Translations under genes and position numbers: made by a program | Notes under the pieces: generated by a model | What the model saw: the letters and a program-made list of their open reading frames with translations, nothing else | Databases searched by the model: none | Told to the model about the DNA's origin: nothing | From: Rothia uropygialis | GTDB taxonomy: Bacteria; Actinomycetota; Actinomycetes; Actinomycetales; Micrococcaceae | NCBI RefSeq assembly: GCF_004137765.1 | Contig: NZ_NOIS01000001.1 | Location: forward strand, 248,001 to 312,000 | DNA length: 64,000 bases | Reading direction: 5' to 3' | Shown here: in pieces, positions 19,071 to 27,610 of the stretch | Position numbering within the stretch: the first letter of the stretch is position 1 | Layout of the letters: every line of letters begins with the position of its first letter

Positions 19071-19895
19071 ATGAGCAATGACGTGTTTGCTGTGGTAGCA
19101 GACCCTACCCGCCGGCGGATTCTGACAGTCGTGAAGAATGGGCCGCACCCGGTCAACGACGTCGTCACGGAACTGGGTGTGAGCCAACCGACCGTGTCGA
19201 AGCACCTCAAAGTCCTTCGGGAGGCGGGTTTGGTGACGATGAAGGCGCAAGGGCAGAGGAGGCTTTACTCGCTGAACCCCGAGCCGCTTCGGGACCTTTG
19301 CGAATGGACCGAGGAGCTGATCGCTGAAGGGGTCGACGCCGTGCGGCCGGAGACCAAGGCACCTACAGAAGAAGAACACAGCACCGAAGCCACCGGGCCG
19401 ACCGCCGAATCGACCCTCACCGAAGATCCCGAAGTGCAGGCACCGGAGAATGTTTCTTCCGAGGTGCCGGAATACCGTGACCTCGATCCCGTAAGAACTT
19501 CTTCGCAAGCCACCCCGGCGGAACCCGACTCCGTGGACGCCCATGAGGCCGCAAAGCCTGCGGCTGTCGGGAAGCGCCACGGGGTTGTCTTTACCCCTCT
19601 TGCGCCGCTGAGTGGGAGTGCTCAGCCCGCGGGCGGCGACGACATCGAGGAGTTCACTTCGGACCTGGCACCGGCCGTTATCAACCACGAGACCGAGGAG
19701 ACGACCGCGGAACTGCCCGGGGGCGAACCCTCATCGGAGAAGGAAACGGAGGACCCGACGCAATCCACGAGGTGGGAGCCCCTGGATCCCGAAGTGCGCC
19801 GCACCAAAGGGGTCTCGAGCGCTCAACACGTGGCCGTAGAGAACAAACAATCAGGTTTTTTGGCTAATCTGTTTGCTAGAAAGCGTGGGCGATAG
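19071..19895 (+). CDS. ArsR/SmtB-type winged-helix regulator with long acidic C-terminal extension
   Basis: 274 residues from ATG 19071 with a GGTGGAGG site just upstream. Residues ~5-95 form an ArsR winged helix (VVADPTRRRILTVV, then VSQPTVSKHLKVLREAGLV and the wing QGQRRLYSL). No clear metal-binding cysteine pair is seen in the DNA-binding helix. Residues ~96-260 are a low-complexity Glu/Thr/Pro/Ser-rich stretch, followed by the basic end FLANLFARKRGR. ArsR proteins are normally about 100 residues, so the extension is unusual. The signal sensed is unknown. Confidence 0.8.
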   Translation: MSNDVFAVVADPTRRRILTVVKNGPHPVNDVVTELGVSQPTVSKHLKVLREAGLVTMKAQGQRRLYSLNPEPLRDLCEWTEELIAEGVDAVRPETKAPTEEEHSTEATGPTAESTLTEDPEVQAPENVSSEVPEYRDLDPVRTSSQATPAEPDSVDAHEAAKPAAVGKRHGVVFTPLAPLSGSAQPAGGDDIEEFTSDLAPAVINHETEETTAELPGGEPSSEKETEDPTQSTRWEPLDPEVRRTKGVSSAQHVAVENKQSGFLANLFARKRGR

Positions 19896-19956
19896 GAGGG
19901 GTGACCTCTCCGTCCTGGAACCTCATCGTTGACGACAGTGAAAGACTCATCACCGC

Positions 19957-20922
19957 ATGGCTACCGACCGTAAGATCCTCCAATGGCTGGAGAACGAGCT
20001 GTTCGACGGGAACCTTGTCCTTGGGCAAGAGCTGCCGAGCGAACGCAGAATTTCTGATGCCGTCGGGGCCTCCCGCAACGCGACGCACGAGGCGCTGAAA
20101 AATCTCGAATCGATGGGCATCGTCCGGCTTTACGAAGGCAAGAGACACCAGATGATTGCTCAGCTGGTTCGTGAACCCGCCGCAAGCGCAGGTCCTGCCC
20201 TCAAACTTCACATGGCTACGGCCGAATACCCCTTGCGGGACATCGTTCACACTCGGGTACTACTCGAGACGTGGGCCCTTCGCCGGGCGGACCGAGAACA
20301 CCCGGCAATGCGGGAACTCGTCAAGATCATGGACGAGATGGCCCGAGACGATCTGTCGCTCAAGGACTTTCATCATCTCGAAGTCTCCTTTCACGTCGCA
20401 CTGACCCGGTTGGCCGGCAATTCGTTGGTAACAGGTCTCATCACCTCGTTGAGGGACTCGATTTACGAGTACACGTTGTCGCTCGTGGGCTACGTTCCGT
20501 TGTGGTCGACGACCGCCACACGGCTGTGTGCGGAACATCGGGCGATCTACGCAGCAATCGAGGCGGGCGACAACGAACTCGCCGCGCGAATGGTCGCCGA
20601 ACACATCGAGGGGCATTACCTCGAGGCCGGTGTGGACCCGGACCGTAAGCAAAGGTCTTCGGGCTCAGTTTTCGTTCAGCCGGAGACCGGTGAAGACGGG
20701 GAAGTGCATCCTTTAGAGCCTTCTTCGACTTTGGCGCACAGTGTCGCGGACACCAAGGAACGGGACGTGGATATGCCCGATACCGCTCCGACGGTCGCGG
20801 AAACCTTGAATTCCATGGAACCGGTCGAGAATAACGGACAGAACGAAGGCTCCTCCTCTAGTCCTCCGACGGTCAACGGCAGGCGTTCGGACGATTCGAA
20901 GAAATTTGACTCGACCTTGTAG
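19957..20922 (+). CDS. FadR/GntR-type regulator with FCD domain and acidic tail
   Basis: 321 residues. Residues 1-70 are a GntR winged helix (GQELPSERRISDAVGASRNA, then ALKNLESMGIVRLYEGK). Residues ~90-225 form an FCD all-helical effector domain with Asp/His residues that usually hold a metal (HHLEVSFHVAL, LCAEHRAIYAAIEAGD, RMVAEHIEGHY). The last ~90 residues are acidic and disorder-prone (TGEDGEVHPLEPSS onward), absent from typical FadR proteins. The ligand is unknown. It follows the ArsR-type gene by 61 bases; both share tail composition. Confidence 0.85.
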   Translation: MATDRKILQWLENELFDGNLVLGQELPSERRISDAVGASRNATHEALKNLESMGIVRLYEGKRHQMIAQLVREPAASAGPALKLHMATAEYPLRDIVHTRVLLETWALRRADREHPAMRELVKIMDEMARDDLSLKDFHHLEVSFHVALTRLAGNSLVTGLITSLRDSIYEYTLSLVGYVPLWSTTATRLCAEHRAIYAAIEAGDNELAARMVAEHIEGHYLEAGVDPDRKQRSSGSVFVQPETGEDGEVHPLEPSSTLAHSVADTKERDVDMPDTAPTVAETLNSMEPVENNGQNEGSSSSPPTVNGRRSDDSKKFDSTL

Positions 20923-21103
20923 GGTATGGGAGGAACGTTTTCGCATAATTGGGCTTGTCTTTGCCCGCACGAAACTTTGTGAGCGAACGTTTTGACCGCA
21001 AGCCTCCGCCGTCCTCGGTACGGGGGACAAGGACGCCATCCGGTGGCTTTGCCGCGCTTGAGCGTGTCTGCCATCGATGTACGACTATCAAGGTAGGGAT
21101 CCT

Positions 21104-21202
21104 ATGGGTTCAGTTATTAAGAAGCGCCGCAAGCGCATGGCGAAGAAGAAGCACCGTAAGCTGCTTCGCAAGACCCGCCACCAGCGCCGCAACAAGAAGT
21201 AG
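21104..21202 (+). CDS. Small ribosomal protein bS22-type (AURKAIP1/COX24 domain) basic peptide
   Basis: 32 residues, [20 protein letters not shown] then a basic [11 protein letters not shown] end, from ATG 21104 to TAG 21202; GGTAGGG lies upstream. The KKRRKRMxKKKHRKxxxKTRxxRR pattern is the actinobacterial bS22 protein, seen near the decoding centre in mycobacterial ribosome structures. It is very short and would be missed by length cut-offs. The 181-base region upstream contains no other gene and probably its promoter. Confidence 0.93.
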   Translation: MGSVIKKRRKRMAKKKHRKLLRKTRHQRRNKK

Positions 21203-21303
21203 ACACTTTTTGTGCCCAGCATCTTCGGCCGCCACCTCCATAGCGTGAGGGGCGGCCGAATGCATATCCGGGCACTCCCATCGACACGACTGGAGGTCAC
21301 CGT

Positions 21304-21609
21304 ATGTCCGCAGAACACGACGACGCCGCGCAGGCCGCCCGGGAAATCTCGGTTGAACTCCTCACGAGCCCTGGATGCCATCTTTGCGAGGCGGCGAAAT
21401 CCGACCTCACGGAAGTGACCGAGCCGCTCGGCATCGAATGGACGCAGATCAACGTCGAGGAGCACTTGGATCTTCTCAAACAACATGCACAGGACATCCC
21501 TGTTGTCAGGGTCAACGGGATTCCGCGTGATTTCTGGCGCGTGGACAAGCGGCGCCTTGACCGCATTCTCCGCGGGCTGATTGCCGGATCCGATCCGGAA
21601 GACATATGA
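21304..21609 (+). CDS. Glutaredoxin-like thioredoxin-fold protein (DUF836 type)
   Basis: 101 residues from ATG 21304 with GGAGGT at 21292-21297. A thioredoxin fold with the redox motif CHLC (residues ~25-28 in LLTSPGCHLCEAAKSDL) and the cis-Pro loop in DIPVVRVNG. Such proteins may reduce disulfides or mixed disulfides in the cytoplasm. The genomic order of FadR-like, bS22 and glutaredoxin is a familiar arrangement in actinobacteria. Confidence 0.85.
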   Translation: MSAEHDDAAQAAREISVELLTSPGCHLCEAAKSDLTEVTEPLGIEWTQINVEEHLDLLKQHAQDIPVVRVNGIPRDFWRVDKRRLDRILRGLIAGSDPEDI

Positions 21610-21676
21610 GGGAAAGCTCCTTCCACAAACCCGCAATCGAATGGCCGCCGGATGCCGGATCTGCAAGACTGAAGAC

Positions 21677-22354
21677 ATGAGTGCTAGCGCAACTGTTCAC
21701 CTATTGAGGCACGGTGAAGTTCACAACCCGGACCGCATCGTCTACGGTTGCCTCCCGGAATTCCACTTGTCCGAAACCGGCCGCGCCATGGCGGAACTGG
21801 CGGCTCGCGAACTCGCGCGCAGGGCCGAGAACGGTGCCGAGATCGTTTACTTGGCGGCGTCACCCTTGACTCGGACGCAGGAGACGGCGCGCCCGATCTC
21901 GGAGAAGCTCGGTCTGCCGATCCATCCGGAGGAGCGGGTCATCGAAGCCGGAAATTATTTCGAGGGCCTGCACGTCAACAAGTCCGAACTGATACGTAAC
22001 CCCCGACACTGGCCGAAATTGTTGAATCCGCTGCGGCCCTCGTGGGGAGAACCGTATCGGGAACAAGTTGAGCGGATGTCCGCAGCGGTGAAGGATGCCG
22101 CAGTCCAAGCCGTCGCCCGAGGAGGAGACGGCGCGGAAGCGGTCATCGTTTCGCATCAGCTTCCCATCTGGATGGCAAGGTCCAGCGTTGAGGGACGAAT
22201 GCTGCCTCATGACCCCCGAACGCGACAGTGCAATCTCGCCTCTCTGACCTCCTTCACCTTCGACGACATCGGCGTCGGGCGGCGTCCGAGCATCGCGTAT
22301 TGCGAACCGGCTTCGGAGCTGTATTCAGGGGTCGTTCAGCTTCCCGGATCATAA
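21677..22354 (+). CDS. Histidine phosphatase family protein (phosphoglycerate mutase-like)
   Basis: 225 residues from ATG 21677; a longer in-frame start exists 32 codons upstream but adds a poor sequence that overlaps useful spacing. The catalytic RHG is at residues ~10-12 (LLRHGEVHNPDR), the second arginine is in ASPLTRTQETARP, and the second histidine is in VSHQLPIWMARSSVEG. Family members dephosphorylate sugars or small metabolites through a phosphohistidine; the substrate is unknown. It precedes the cytochrome c maturation genes. Confidence 0.86.
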   Translation: MSASATVHLLRHGEVHNPDRIVYGCLPEFHLSETGRAMAELAARELARRAENGAEIVYLAASPLTRTQETARPISEKLGLPIHPEERVIEAGNYFEGLHVNKSELIRNPRHWPKLLNPLRPSWGEPYREQVERMSAAVKDAAVQAVARGGDGAEAVIVSHQLPIWMARSSVEGRMLPHDPRTRQCNLASLTSFTFDDIGVGRRPSIAYCEPASELYSGVVQLPGS

Positions 22355-22477
22355 TCTAACGGTTGGACTTGTACTTCGTCGCGTGAATTTGCGCAGGTCC
22401 GAACTGTCCAGAGCCCGACCGGCAGATCTGTTGGTCGGAGCCGATAACAACATCGCTCAATCTTTCAGAGAGTCACC

Positions 22478-23116
22478 ATGTCCAGTTCTCATCCCAACCC
22501 GCTGACTCGCCGGGGCCTGCTGTCGGCAGCCTCGGTGCTTGGGCTGGCCGCCCTGACCGCGTGTTCGAACAACGACAACTCCGATCTGGCGAACCAAGCG
22601 AATTCGGCCGACGGCAAGGGATATGTTTCGGGCGATGGTTCGGTCACGGAATTCAAAGAAGCGGACCGTGGCGATCCCGTGGACTTCGAAGGCAAGCTCT
22701 TCGGCGGCACCACCCTCAAAGGCTCGGACCTGACCGGCAAACCGAGTCTGCTGAACTTTTGGTACGCCGGATGCGCGCCCTGCCGGGCCGAGGCGCCTCA
22801 TCTGCAGAAATTGTTCGACCAGTTCGGTGACAAGGCCAATTTCTACGGCATCAACCTGCGCGACGAGCAAGGCACTGCCGAAGCTTTTGAACGCAATTTC
22901 GGAGTGAAGTACCAGTCGGTGGAGGACCGCTCGGGCGGCGTTCTGATGGCTTTGTCCCAGTACGTTCCGGCGCAAGCCGTTCCGACGACTCTCATCCTGG
23001 ACTCGCGGGGCCGAGTCGCTGCCCGGGTGCTCGGACAGATCGACGAATCCGTGGTCCGTACTTTGCTCCAGGACCAGGTCGACGGAAAAGACTCCTCGTC
23101 CTCGAAGAACTCTTAG
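22478..23116 (+). CDS. resA: TlpA/ResA-like membrane-anchored thiol-disulfide oxidoreductase lipoprotein
   Basis: 212 residues. The signal has twin arginines (LTRRGLLSAA) and a lipobox ending at C29 (LAALTAC), so it should be a lipoprotein, possibly Tat-exported. The thioredoxin domain carries C99-A-P-C102 in NFWYAGCAPCRAEAPHL. In System II cytochrome c maturation ResA reduces apocytochrome haem-binding cysteines, which fits its position directly before ccdA, resB and ccsB homologues. It forms the first gene of that cluster. Confidence 0.9.
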   Translation: MSSSHPNPLTRRGLLSAASVLGLAALTACSNNDNSDLANQANSADGKGYVSGDGSVTEFKEADRGDPVDFEGKLFGGTTLKGSDLTGKPSLLNFWYAGCAPCRAEAPHLQKLFDQFGDKANFYGINLRDEQGTAEAFERNFGVKYQSVEDRSGGVLMALSQYVPAQAVPTTLILDSRGRVAARVLGQIDESVVRTLLQDQVDGKDSSSSKNS

Positions 23117-23124
23117 GTTGAGCA

Positions 23125-23892
23125 TTGGATTTAGCCGCCGAATCCTCGTCCTTTGGCTCCGTCGTGCTGGAGGGGTCCCTCTGGGCCTCCATCCCGCTGG
23201 CCGCACTCGCCGGACTGATCTCTTTCGCCTCGCCCTGCGTACTTCCCCTGGTTCCGGGCTACCTGGCCTACGTCACGGGCCTGACCGGGACCGACCTGCA
23301 ACGGAAACGTCGCGGACGCATGTTCGCCGGAACCGCGCTGTTCATCCTGGGATTCTCCGCCGTGTTTGTGCTGATGTCAGTGGTCCTGGCGCAGCTGGGA
23401 GCGGCCCCGTGGCTACGCGGACAAACGTGGATCCAGGTGATTCTGGGGCTCATGGTCATCGTCCTGGGGATCGTCTTTATGGGCGGTTTCTCGTGGTTCC
23501 AGAGGGACCGGAAAATTCATACCAAACCCCCTGCCGGGCTGTGGGGTGCCCCGATCCTCGGGATCACCTTCGGACTCGGTTGGGCGCCCTGCATCGGGCC
23601 GACCTTTGCGGCCGTTCAGGCCCTGGTCTTCATCGAAGGTCCGAACAGCCTGAAGGCCATCGGCCTCACGCTGTCGTATTGTCTGGGCCTCGGGATCCCG
23701 TTCCTGGTCATCGCCCTTGGCTTCCGGAAGTCGGCGGACATGTTCGACTTCCTGAAACGGCACCGCCGGTCGTTGCAGGTGATCGGCGGCCTTGCGCTCG
23801 TCGTCGTCGGGGTGCTCATGGCGACCGGTTTGTGGGCCGACATGATGTCCTGGCTCCAGGCAACCAGTCCCGGATATGAGCTCCCGGTGTGA
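23125..23892 (+). CDS. ccdA: CcdA-type cytochrome c biogenesis membrane protein
   Basis: 255 residues from TTG 23125. Six hydrophobic segments; the first contains LISFASPCVLPLVPGYLAYV and the fourth GLGWAPCIGPTFAAV, the two membrane-embedded cysteines that pass electrons from cytoplasmic thioredoxin to the outside. It supplies reductant to the ResA/TlpA-like protein encoded 8 bases upstream. The TTG start is inferred because it is the only one before the first helix. Confidence 0.93.
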   Translation: MDLAAESSSFGSVVLEGSLWASIPLAALAGLISFASPCVLPLVPGYLAYVTGLTGTDLQRKRRGRMFAGTALFILGFSAVFVLMSVVLAQLGAAPWLRGQTWIQVILGLMVIVLGIVFMGGFSWFQRDRKIHTKPPAGLWGAPILGITFGLGWAPCIGPTFAAVQALVFIEGPNSLKAIGLTLSYCLGLGIPFLVIALGFRKSADMFDFLKRHRRSLQVIGGLALVVVGVLMATGLWADMMSWLQATSPGYELPV

Positions 23893-23943
23893 GCGGACTC
23901 GGGAAGGGCCCGAGTTCACTACGGCAGAAACCCGCTACCGAAA

Positions 23944-25578
23944 ATGGATGGCATGAGTAAAAAGAAGAAGGCAGCCAAGAAAGACGCTCCGGTACTGGGG
24001 CCCATTGGCATGCTCAGGTGGGCGTGGACCCAGCTGACCAAGATGAACACTGCGTTGTTCCTCTTGCTGCTGCTTGCGGTTGCGGCGGTGCCCGGATCAA
24101 TGTTCCCGCAGAACATCCAGGACCCTCAGAAGGTCCAGGAGTACATGGATTCGCACAAGACGTGGGGGCCCATCGCGGAGAAACTCCAGCTCTTCGACGT
24201 CTTCTCCTCGGCTTGGTTCTCGGCAATCTATATTCTTTTGTTCATTTCGCTGATCGGGTGCGTAATACCTCGCGCGATCAAGCACGCCAAAGCCTATGGG
24301 GCGAAGCCGCCTAGAACCCCACGCAATCTGAAACGACTGCCTCAACACCGTGTTCTGACGATCCCGGTCGACTCCGTCGAAGGCGGACTCACCGCCGACA
24401 CCGCGGTTCGCACGGCCAACAAAATCCTTCGCAAGCGCCACTACCGCACGGAAATTCGGGAGGATGGGTCCTACCCGAGCGTCGGGGCCGAGCGGGGCTA
24501 CGTCCGGGAAATCGGAAACCTTATCTTTCACGCCGCGATGATCGGCGTCCTGGTCGGCGTCGCCATTGGTGGCCAGTTCGGTTACAGCGGGCAGAAGATC
24601 GTGACCGAGGGAGATTCCCATGTGAACACCTTGATCAGCTACGACTCGTTCAAACCCGGAACCAACTACAACCCGGACTGGCTCCGCAATTTCTCGGTCT
24701 CGTTGGACAAATTGAACGTGACCTACGACCGCGACAAGACATCGTCGACCTACGGACAGGACCTCAGCTACGACGCCCAGATGACCGTCAAGGACAGCCC
24801 GAACGCGGAAGCGAAAAAGGAATCCCTCAAGGTCAATGAGCCGCTCAATATCGACGGCAACAACGTTTACCTCTCGGGCAACGGATACGCTCCGGTCGTC
24901 AAGGTCACCGGTGGAAACGGCGAGGTCGCATACGAAGGCCCAGTGGTCACGTTGCCCACGGACAAGGTCTTCACCTCGTCCATGGTCCTCAAGGTTCCCG
25001 ACGCCGGTCCCGACCAACTCGGATTCGTGGGCATGTTCCTGCCCACCGCCGTCATCCAATCAGGTCAGATGCCGTATTCTGCCGACGCCGCTCCGGCGAA
25101 TCCCGCGCTCGTCCTGTCCTCGTACTCCGGCGACTTGGGACTGGACAAAGGCGACCCGCAGAACGTCTACGTGCTCGACACGAACAAATTGAACGAGCTC
25201 AACTCGATGAAGTCGGAGCACGGTGGCATCGTGTTGACCGAGGACAACAACAAATTCGATCTTCCCGATGGAAAGGGCAGCATCGAATTCGAAGGCGTCA
25301 AACGCTATGCGGGACTGGACATCCACTACGACCCGGGCAAGCCCGTGGTCCTGGTGTCGTTCCTCTTGGCCTTCAGCGGTCTGATCATCTCGTTGTTCGT
25401 GGCAAGGCGCCGCCTGTGGGTCAAGGCCCATGAGACACAGCTCGACGACGGAAGCAAAGCCGTCGTCGTCGAATACGGACTCCTGGCGCGCGGTGAAGAC
25501 CCGAGGCTCGCATCAGAAGCCGACAAATTGACGGAGATTTTCGCCCAGGAATGGGGACTAGAATTCAGCGAGGGGTAA
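23944..25578 (+). CDS. resB: ResB-like cytochrome c biogenesis protein
   Basis: 544 residues from ATG 23944 (ATG 23953 is an alternative). Three N-terminal transmembrane helices (residues ~35-55, ~92-112 and ~198-218, the last in LIFHAAMIGVLVGVAIG), a large extracytoplasmic domain, and a final helix near 470-490. This is the ResB/Ccs1 architecture that, with CcsB, forms the System II haem-transfer and cytochrome c synthetase complex. Encoded between ccdA and ccsB. Confidence 0.93.
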   Translation: MDGMSKKKKAAKKDAPVLGPIGMLRWAWTQLTKMNTALFLLLLLAVAAVPGSMFPQNIQDPQKVQEYMDSHKTWGPIAEKLQLFDVFSSAWFSAIYILLFISLIGCVIPRAIKHAKAYGAKPPRTPRNLKRLPQHRVLTIPVDSVEGGLTADTAVRTANKILRKRHYRTEIREDGSYPSVGAERGYVREIGNLIFHAAMIGVLVGVAIGGQFGYSGQKIVTEGDSHVNTLISYDSFKPGTNYNPDWLRNFSVSLDKLNVTYDRDKTSSTYGQDLSYDAQMTVKDSPNAEAKKESLKVNEPLNIDGNNVYLSGNGYAPVVKVTGGNGEVAYEGPVVTLPTDKVFTSSMVLKVPDAGPDQLGFVGMFLPTAVIQSGQMPYSADAAPANPALVLSSYSGDLGLDKGDPQNVYVLDTNKLNELNSMKSEHGGIVLTEDNNKFDLPDGKGSIEFEGVKRYAGLDIHYDPGKPVVLVSFLLAFSGLIISLFVARRRLWVKAHETQLDDGSKAVVVEYGLLARGEDPRLASEADKLTEIFAQEWGLEFSEG

Positions 25579-25657
25579 TTTTCTCGCATCGGGCCGAACA
25601 ACCGCGCGAGCACCCGTATCGGCGCTCGGCACGACATACCGGCCCAGAAAGGGAAGC

Positions 25658-26773
25658 ATGACCATCAACGAGAACCTGGGCCAGTGGAGCGAGACGTTCA
25701 TGCTCCTGGCCGCGGTGACCTATCTGGTGTCTTTCGTGGCCTTCACATGGGACCTGGCGTCCCACTCGAGGGCCACACGCAAGGCGGAGGCGGCGGCGTT
25801 ACGAGCCCCTGAGGAGGCACCGGTCATGGCCGGAGCCGGCGTGGGTGCAACCGCGAGTGGGGCGGTGCCATCGGGTACCGGTTCCAAATCCGGTGTCTCG
25901 ACGGCTCTCATCGAAGGCGGCGGTGGCGGAAGCCGCGGACGTGCCTACAACGCCCAGACGCGGGCCAAGTTGAGTTCCCACGTCGCCGACGATTCCATGA
26001 CCTACACGGGCGAGCGTCGCCCAGCCGCAAACGTTGCGGTGGCCGTGATGATCATCGGCTGTGTGATCCACGTCGTGGGTGTCGTGACGCGCGGCCTGGC
26101 GGCAGGTCGCGTGCCGTGGGGAAATATGTACGAATTCTGTACCACCGGCGCGCTCGTGGTCTCGATCGTTTTCCTGATTGCCTTGATTTTCCGTGACCTT
26201 CGCTTTATCGGTTCGCTGGTTACGGGTCTCGCGTTGATCATGATGGTTGCGGCAACCATCGGCTTCCCCACACCGGTCGGGCACCTCAAGCCTGCTCTCC
26301 AATCCTATTGGCTCGTCATCCACGTGTCTGTTGCAGTCATGGCTTCGGGAGTGTTCACGATTACCTTCGCCATGGCCGTGCTCCAGCTCATCCAGTCCCG
26401 GCGCGAACGCAAACTGATCGAAGGGGAGAAGACCGGGCTCGGATTCATGCGCCTCGTTCCCTCTTCTCAGGCCCTGGAGAACTTTGCCTTCCGACTCAAC
26501 ACCGTGGGCTTCGTGATGTGGACGTTCACTTTGGCGATGGGTGCGATCTGGGCCAACAAAGCCTGGGGTCGTTACTGGGGCTGGGACACCAAGGAAGTAT
26601 GGACGTTCGTCATCTGGGTGGTCTACGCGGCTTACCTGCACGCGCGTGCGACCCGTGGCTGGACAGGCCCGCGTTCTGCGTGGCTGTCGATCATCGGCTA
26701 TGGGTGCATTATTTTCAACTTCACTGCGGTCAATGTGGTCTTCAACGGGTTGCACTCCTACTCGGGGCTGTAG
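25658..26773 (+). CDS. ccsB: CcsB/CcsA-type haem handling protein of cytochrome c synthetase
   Basis: 371 residues. Hydrophobic segments include ~20-37 and six more after residue 125. The WWD-type haem-binding loop is near residues 302-310 (WGRYWGWDTKEVW), and the flanking conserved histidines include those in LVIHVSVAVM and YAAYLHARA. It partners ResB in exporting haem and attaching it to CXXCH motifs. A Gly/Ala/Ser-rich linker (~50-100) between the first helix and the core is longer than in most homologues. A strong hairpin terminator follows. Confidence 0.93.
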   Translation: MTINENLGQWSETFMLLAAVTYLVSFVAFTWDLASHSRATRKAEAAALRAPEEAPVMAGAGVGATASGAVPSGTGSKSGVSTALIEGGGGGSRGRAYNAQTRAKLSSHVADDSMTYTGERRPAANVAVAVMIIGCVIHVVGVVTRGLAAGRVPWGNMYEFCTTGALVVSIVFLIALIFRDLRFIGSLVTGLALIMMVAATIGFPTPVGHLKPALQSYWLVIHVSVAVMASGVFTITFAMAVLQLIQSRRERKLIEGEKTGLGFMRLVPSSQALENFAFRLNTVGFVMWTFTLAMGAIWANKAWGRYWGWDTKEVWTFVIWVVYAAYLHARATRGWTGPRSAWLSIIGYGCIIFNFTAVNVVFNGLHSYSGL

Positions 26774-26789
26774 AACCCGTCCGTAAAAC

Positions 26790-26840
26790 AGTGCTGCGTG
26801 AAAAAGACCGTCCACTGTGGGGTCTTTTTCACGCAGCGCT
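26790..26840. terminator. Bidirectional hairpin terminator after ccsB
   Basis: GCTGCGTGAAAAAGACC at 26793-26809 pairs perfectly with GGTCTTTTTCACGCAGC at 26821-26837, and three more pairs (one G-U) extend the stem to 20 bp (26790-26840) around an 11-base loop. A T-run (ATTTTT) follows on the plus strand. It lies between the converging ccsB and PLDc_N genes and can serve both. Confidence 0.85.
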
Positions 26841-26866
26841 ATTTTTGAATGTGTAAGGGACCCGTC

Positions 26867-27232
26867 TCAGCCGGTGCCCTCGTTGCCGTCCTGTTCGCGA
26901 CCTTGCTCACGGCGGCGCCGGTCTTCATCGCGTTTGCGCCGCTCGGTCTGCTGGTCAAGGAATCGGAGGTAGGCCTCGTCGTCATCCGGGGCGGCTCCAG
27001 GGCGTGGGCCCGAGGGCGCCGGGCCCTCACCGCGTGTCGGATGCCGCCGTCTGTAGCCGAATATCAACCAGAGGCCGGGCCCAAGGACCGGAAACACCAG
27101 CGCGATCACGAACCATATGGGCTTGGGCAAAGCCACGATATGGTGCTTCTCCGTGCGGGAGATATCCAAAAGGGCGTAAATGGTCATGCCGAGGACAACG
27201 GCTGCCGCGACGATGATCAGAACTGCTCGCAT
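26867..27232 (-). CDS. PLDc_N domain small membrane protein
   Basis: 121 residues. Two transmembrane helices (residues ~4-22 and ~38-60) with the PLD nuclease N-terminal-like pattern ALLDISRTEKH and FVIALVFPVLGPGLWLIFGYR, then a highly charged Arg/Glu tail. Such proteins are common beside menaquinone and DUF4229 genes in actinobacteria but have no proven function. It is divergent from the DUF4229 gene. Confidence 0.82.
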   Translation of the reverse strand: MRAVLIIVAAAVVLGMTIYALLDISRTEKHHIVALPKPIWFVIALVFPVLGPGLWLIFGYRRRHPTRGEGPAPSGPRPGAAPDDDEAYLRFLDQQTERRKRDEDRRRREQGREQDGNEGTG

Positions 27233-27306
27233 GAATACAGCTTACCGGCGGCTGGACCATGTGACACCGAGCGGACCTTCAGGTCCGGAGAGTAGAGTTA
27301 TACACC

Positions 27307-27600
27307 GTGAATTTCTTGTACTACACCCTGCTTCGCTTCGGTATGATGACCGTGGTCTTCGTGGTCTGCCTTTTCCTGAAGACCGGTGTGGTCCTGGCCG
27401 GGGTGTTTGCAATTCTGATTGCCTTTGCCGTGTCCTATTTGGCCTTCCCCAAGCTTCATAATGCGGCCAGTCGCGATTTCGGCCGGTTCTGGAAGAAGAT
27501 TCGTGGCAAGCGCACGAAGAAGACGGTTGGGGACGAGGACGTCGAGGTTGAGGACCAGTACGTCGACGAGCGGCTCCGCCAGGAAGACAGAGACGTCTGA
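27307..27600 (+). CDS. DUF4229 family small membrane protein
   Basis: 97 residues from GTG 27307. Two transmembrane helices (residues ~8-25 and ~29-47), the motif YLAFPKLHNAAS, then a basic stretch and an acidic end. The family is confined to actinobacteria and of unknown role. It often sits between PLDc_N and men genes, which matches here. Confidence 0.82.
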   Translation: MNFLYYTLLRFGMMTVVFVVCLFLKTGVVLAGVFAILIAFAVSYLAFPKLHNAASRDFGRFWKKIRGKRTKKTVGDEDVEVEDQYVDERLRQEDRDV

Positions 27601-27610
27601 ACTTCTGCCC

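Noticed and set aside
20934-20993. Direct repeat GAACGTTTT (20934-20942 and 20985-20993) upstream of the bS22 gene
   Set aside because: Only 9 bases, no supporting symmetry or known regulator; kept out of the annotation.
22415-22438. CCGACC/GGTCGG inverted repeat before the TlpA gene as an operator or terminator
   Set aside because: Arms are only 6 bp with a 12-base spacer in GC-rich DNA; expected by chance.
23125-23879. Second plus-strand frame of similar length over ccdA
   Set aside because: The other frame carries the conserved CcdA cysteines and helices; this one is Arg/Gly/Pro-rich without domains.
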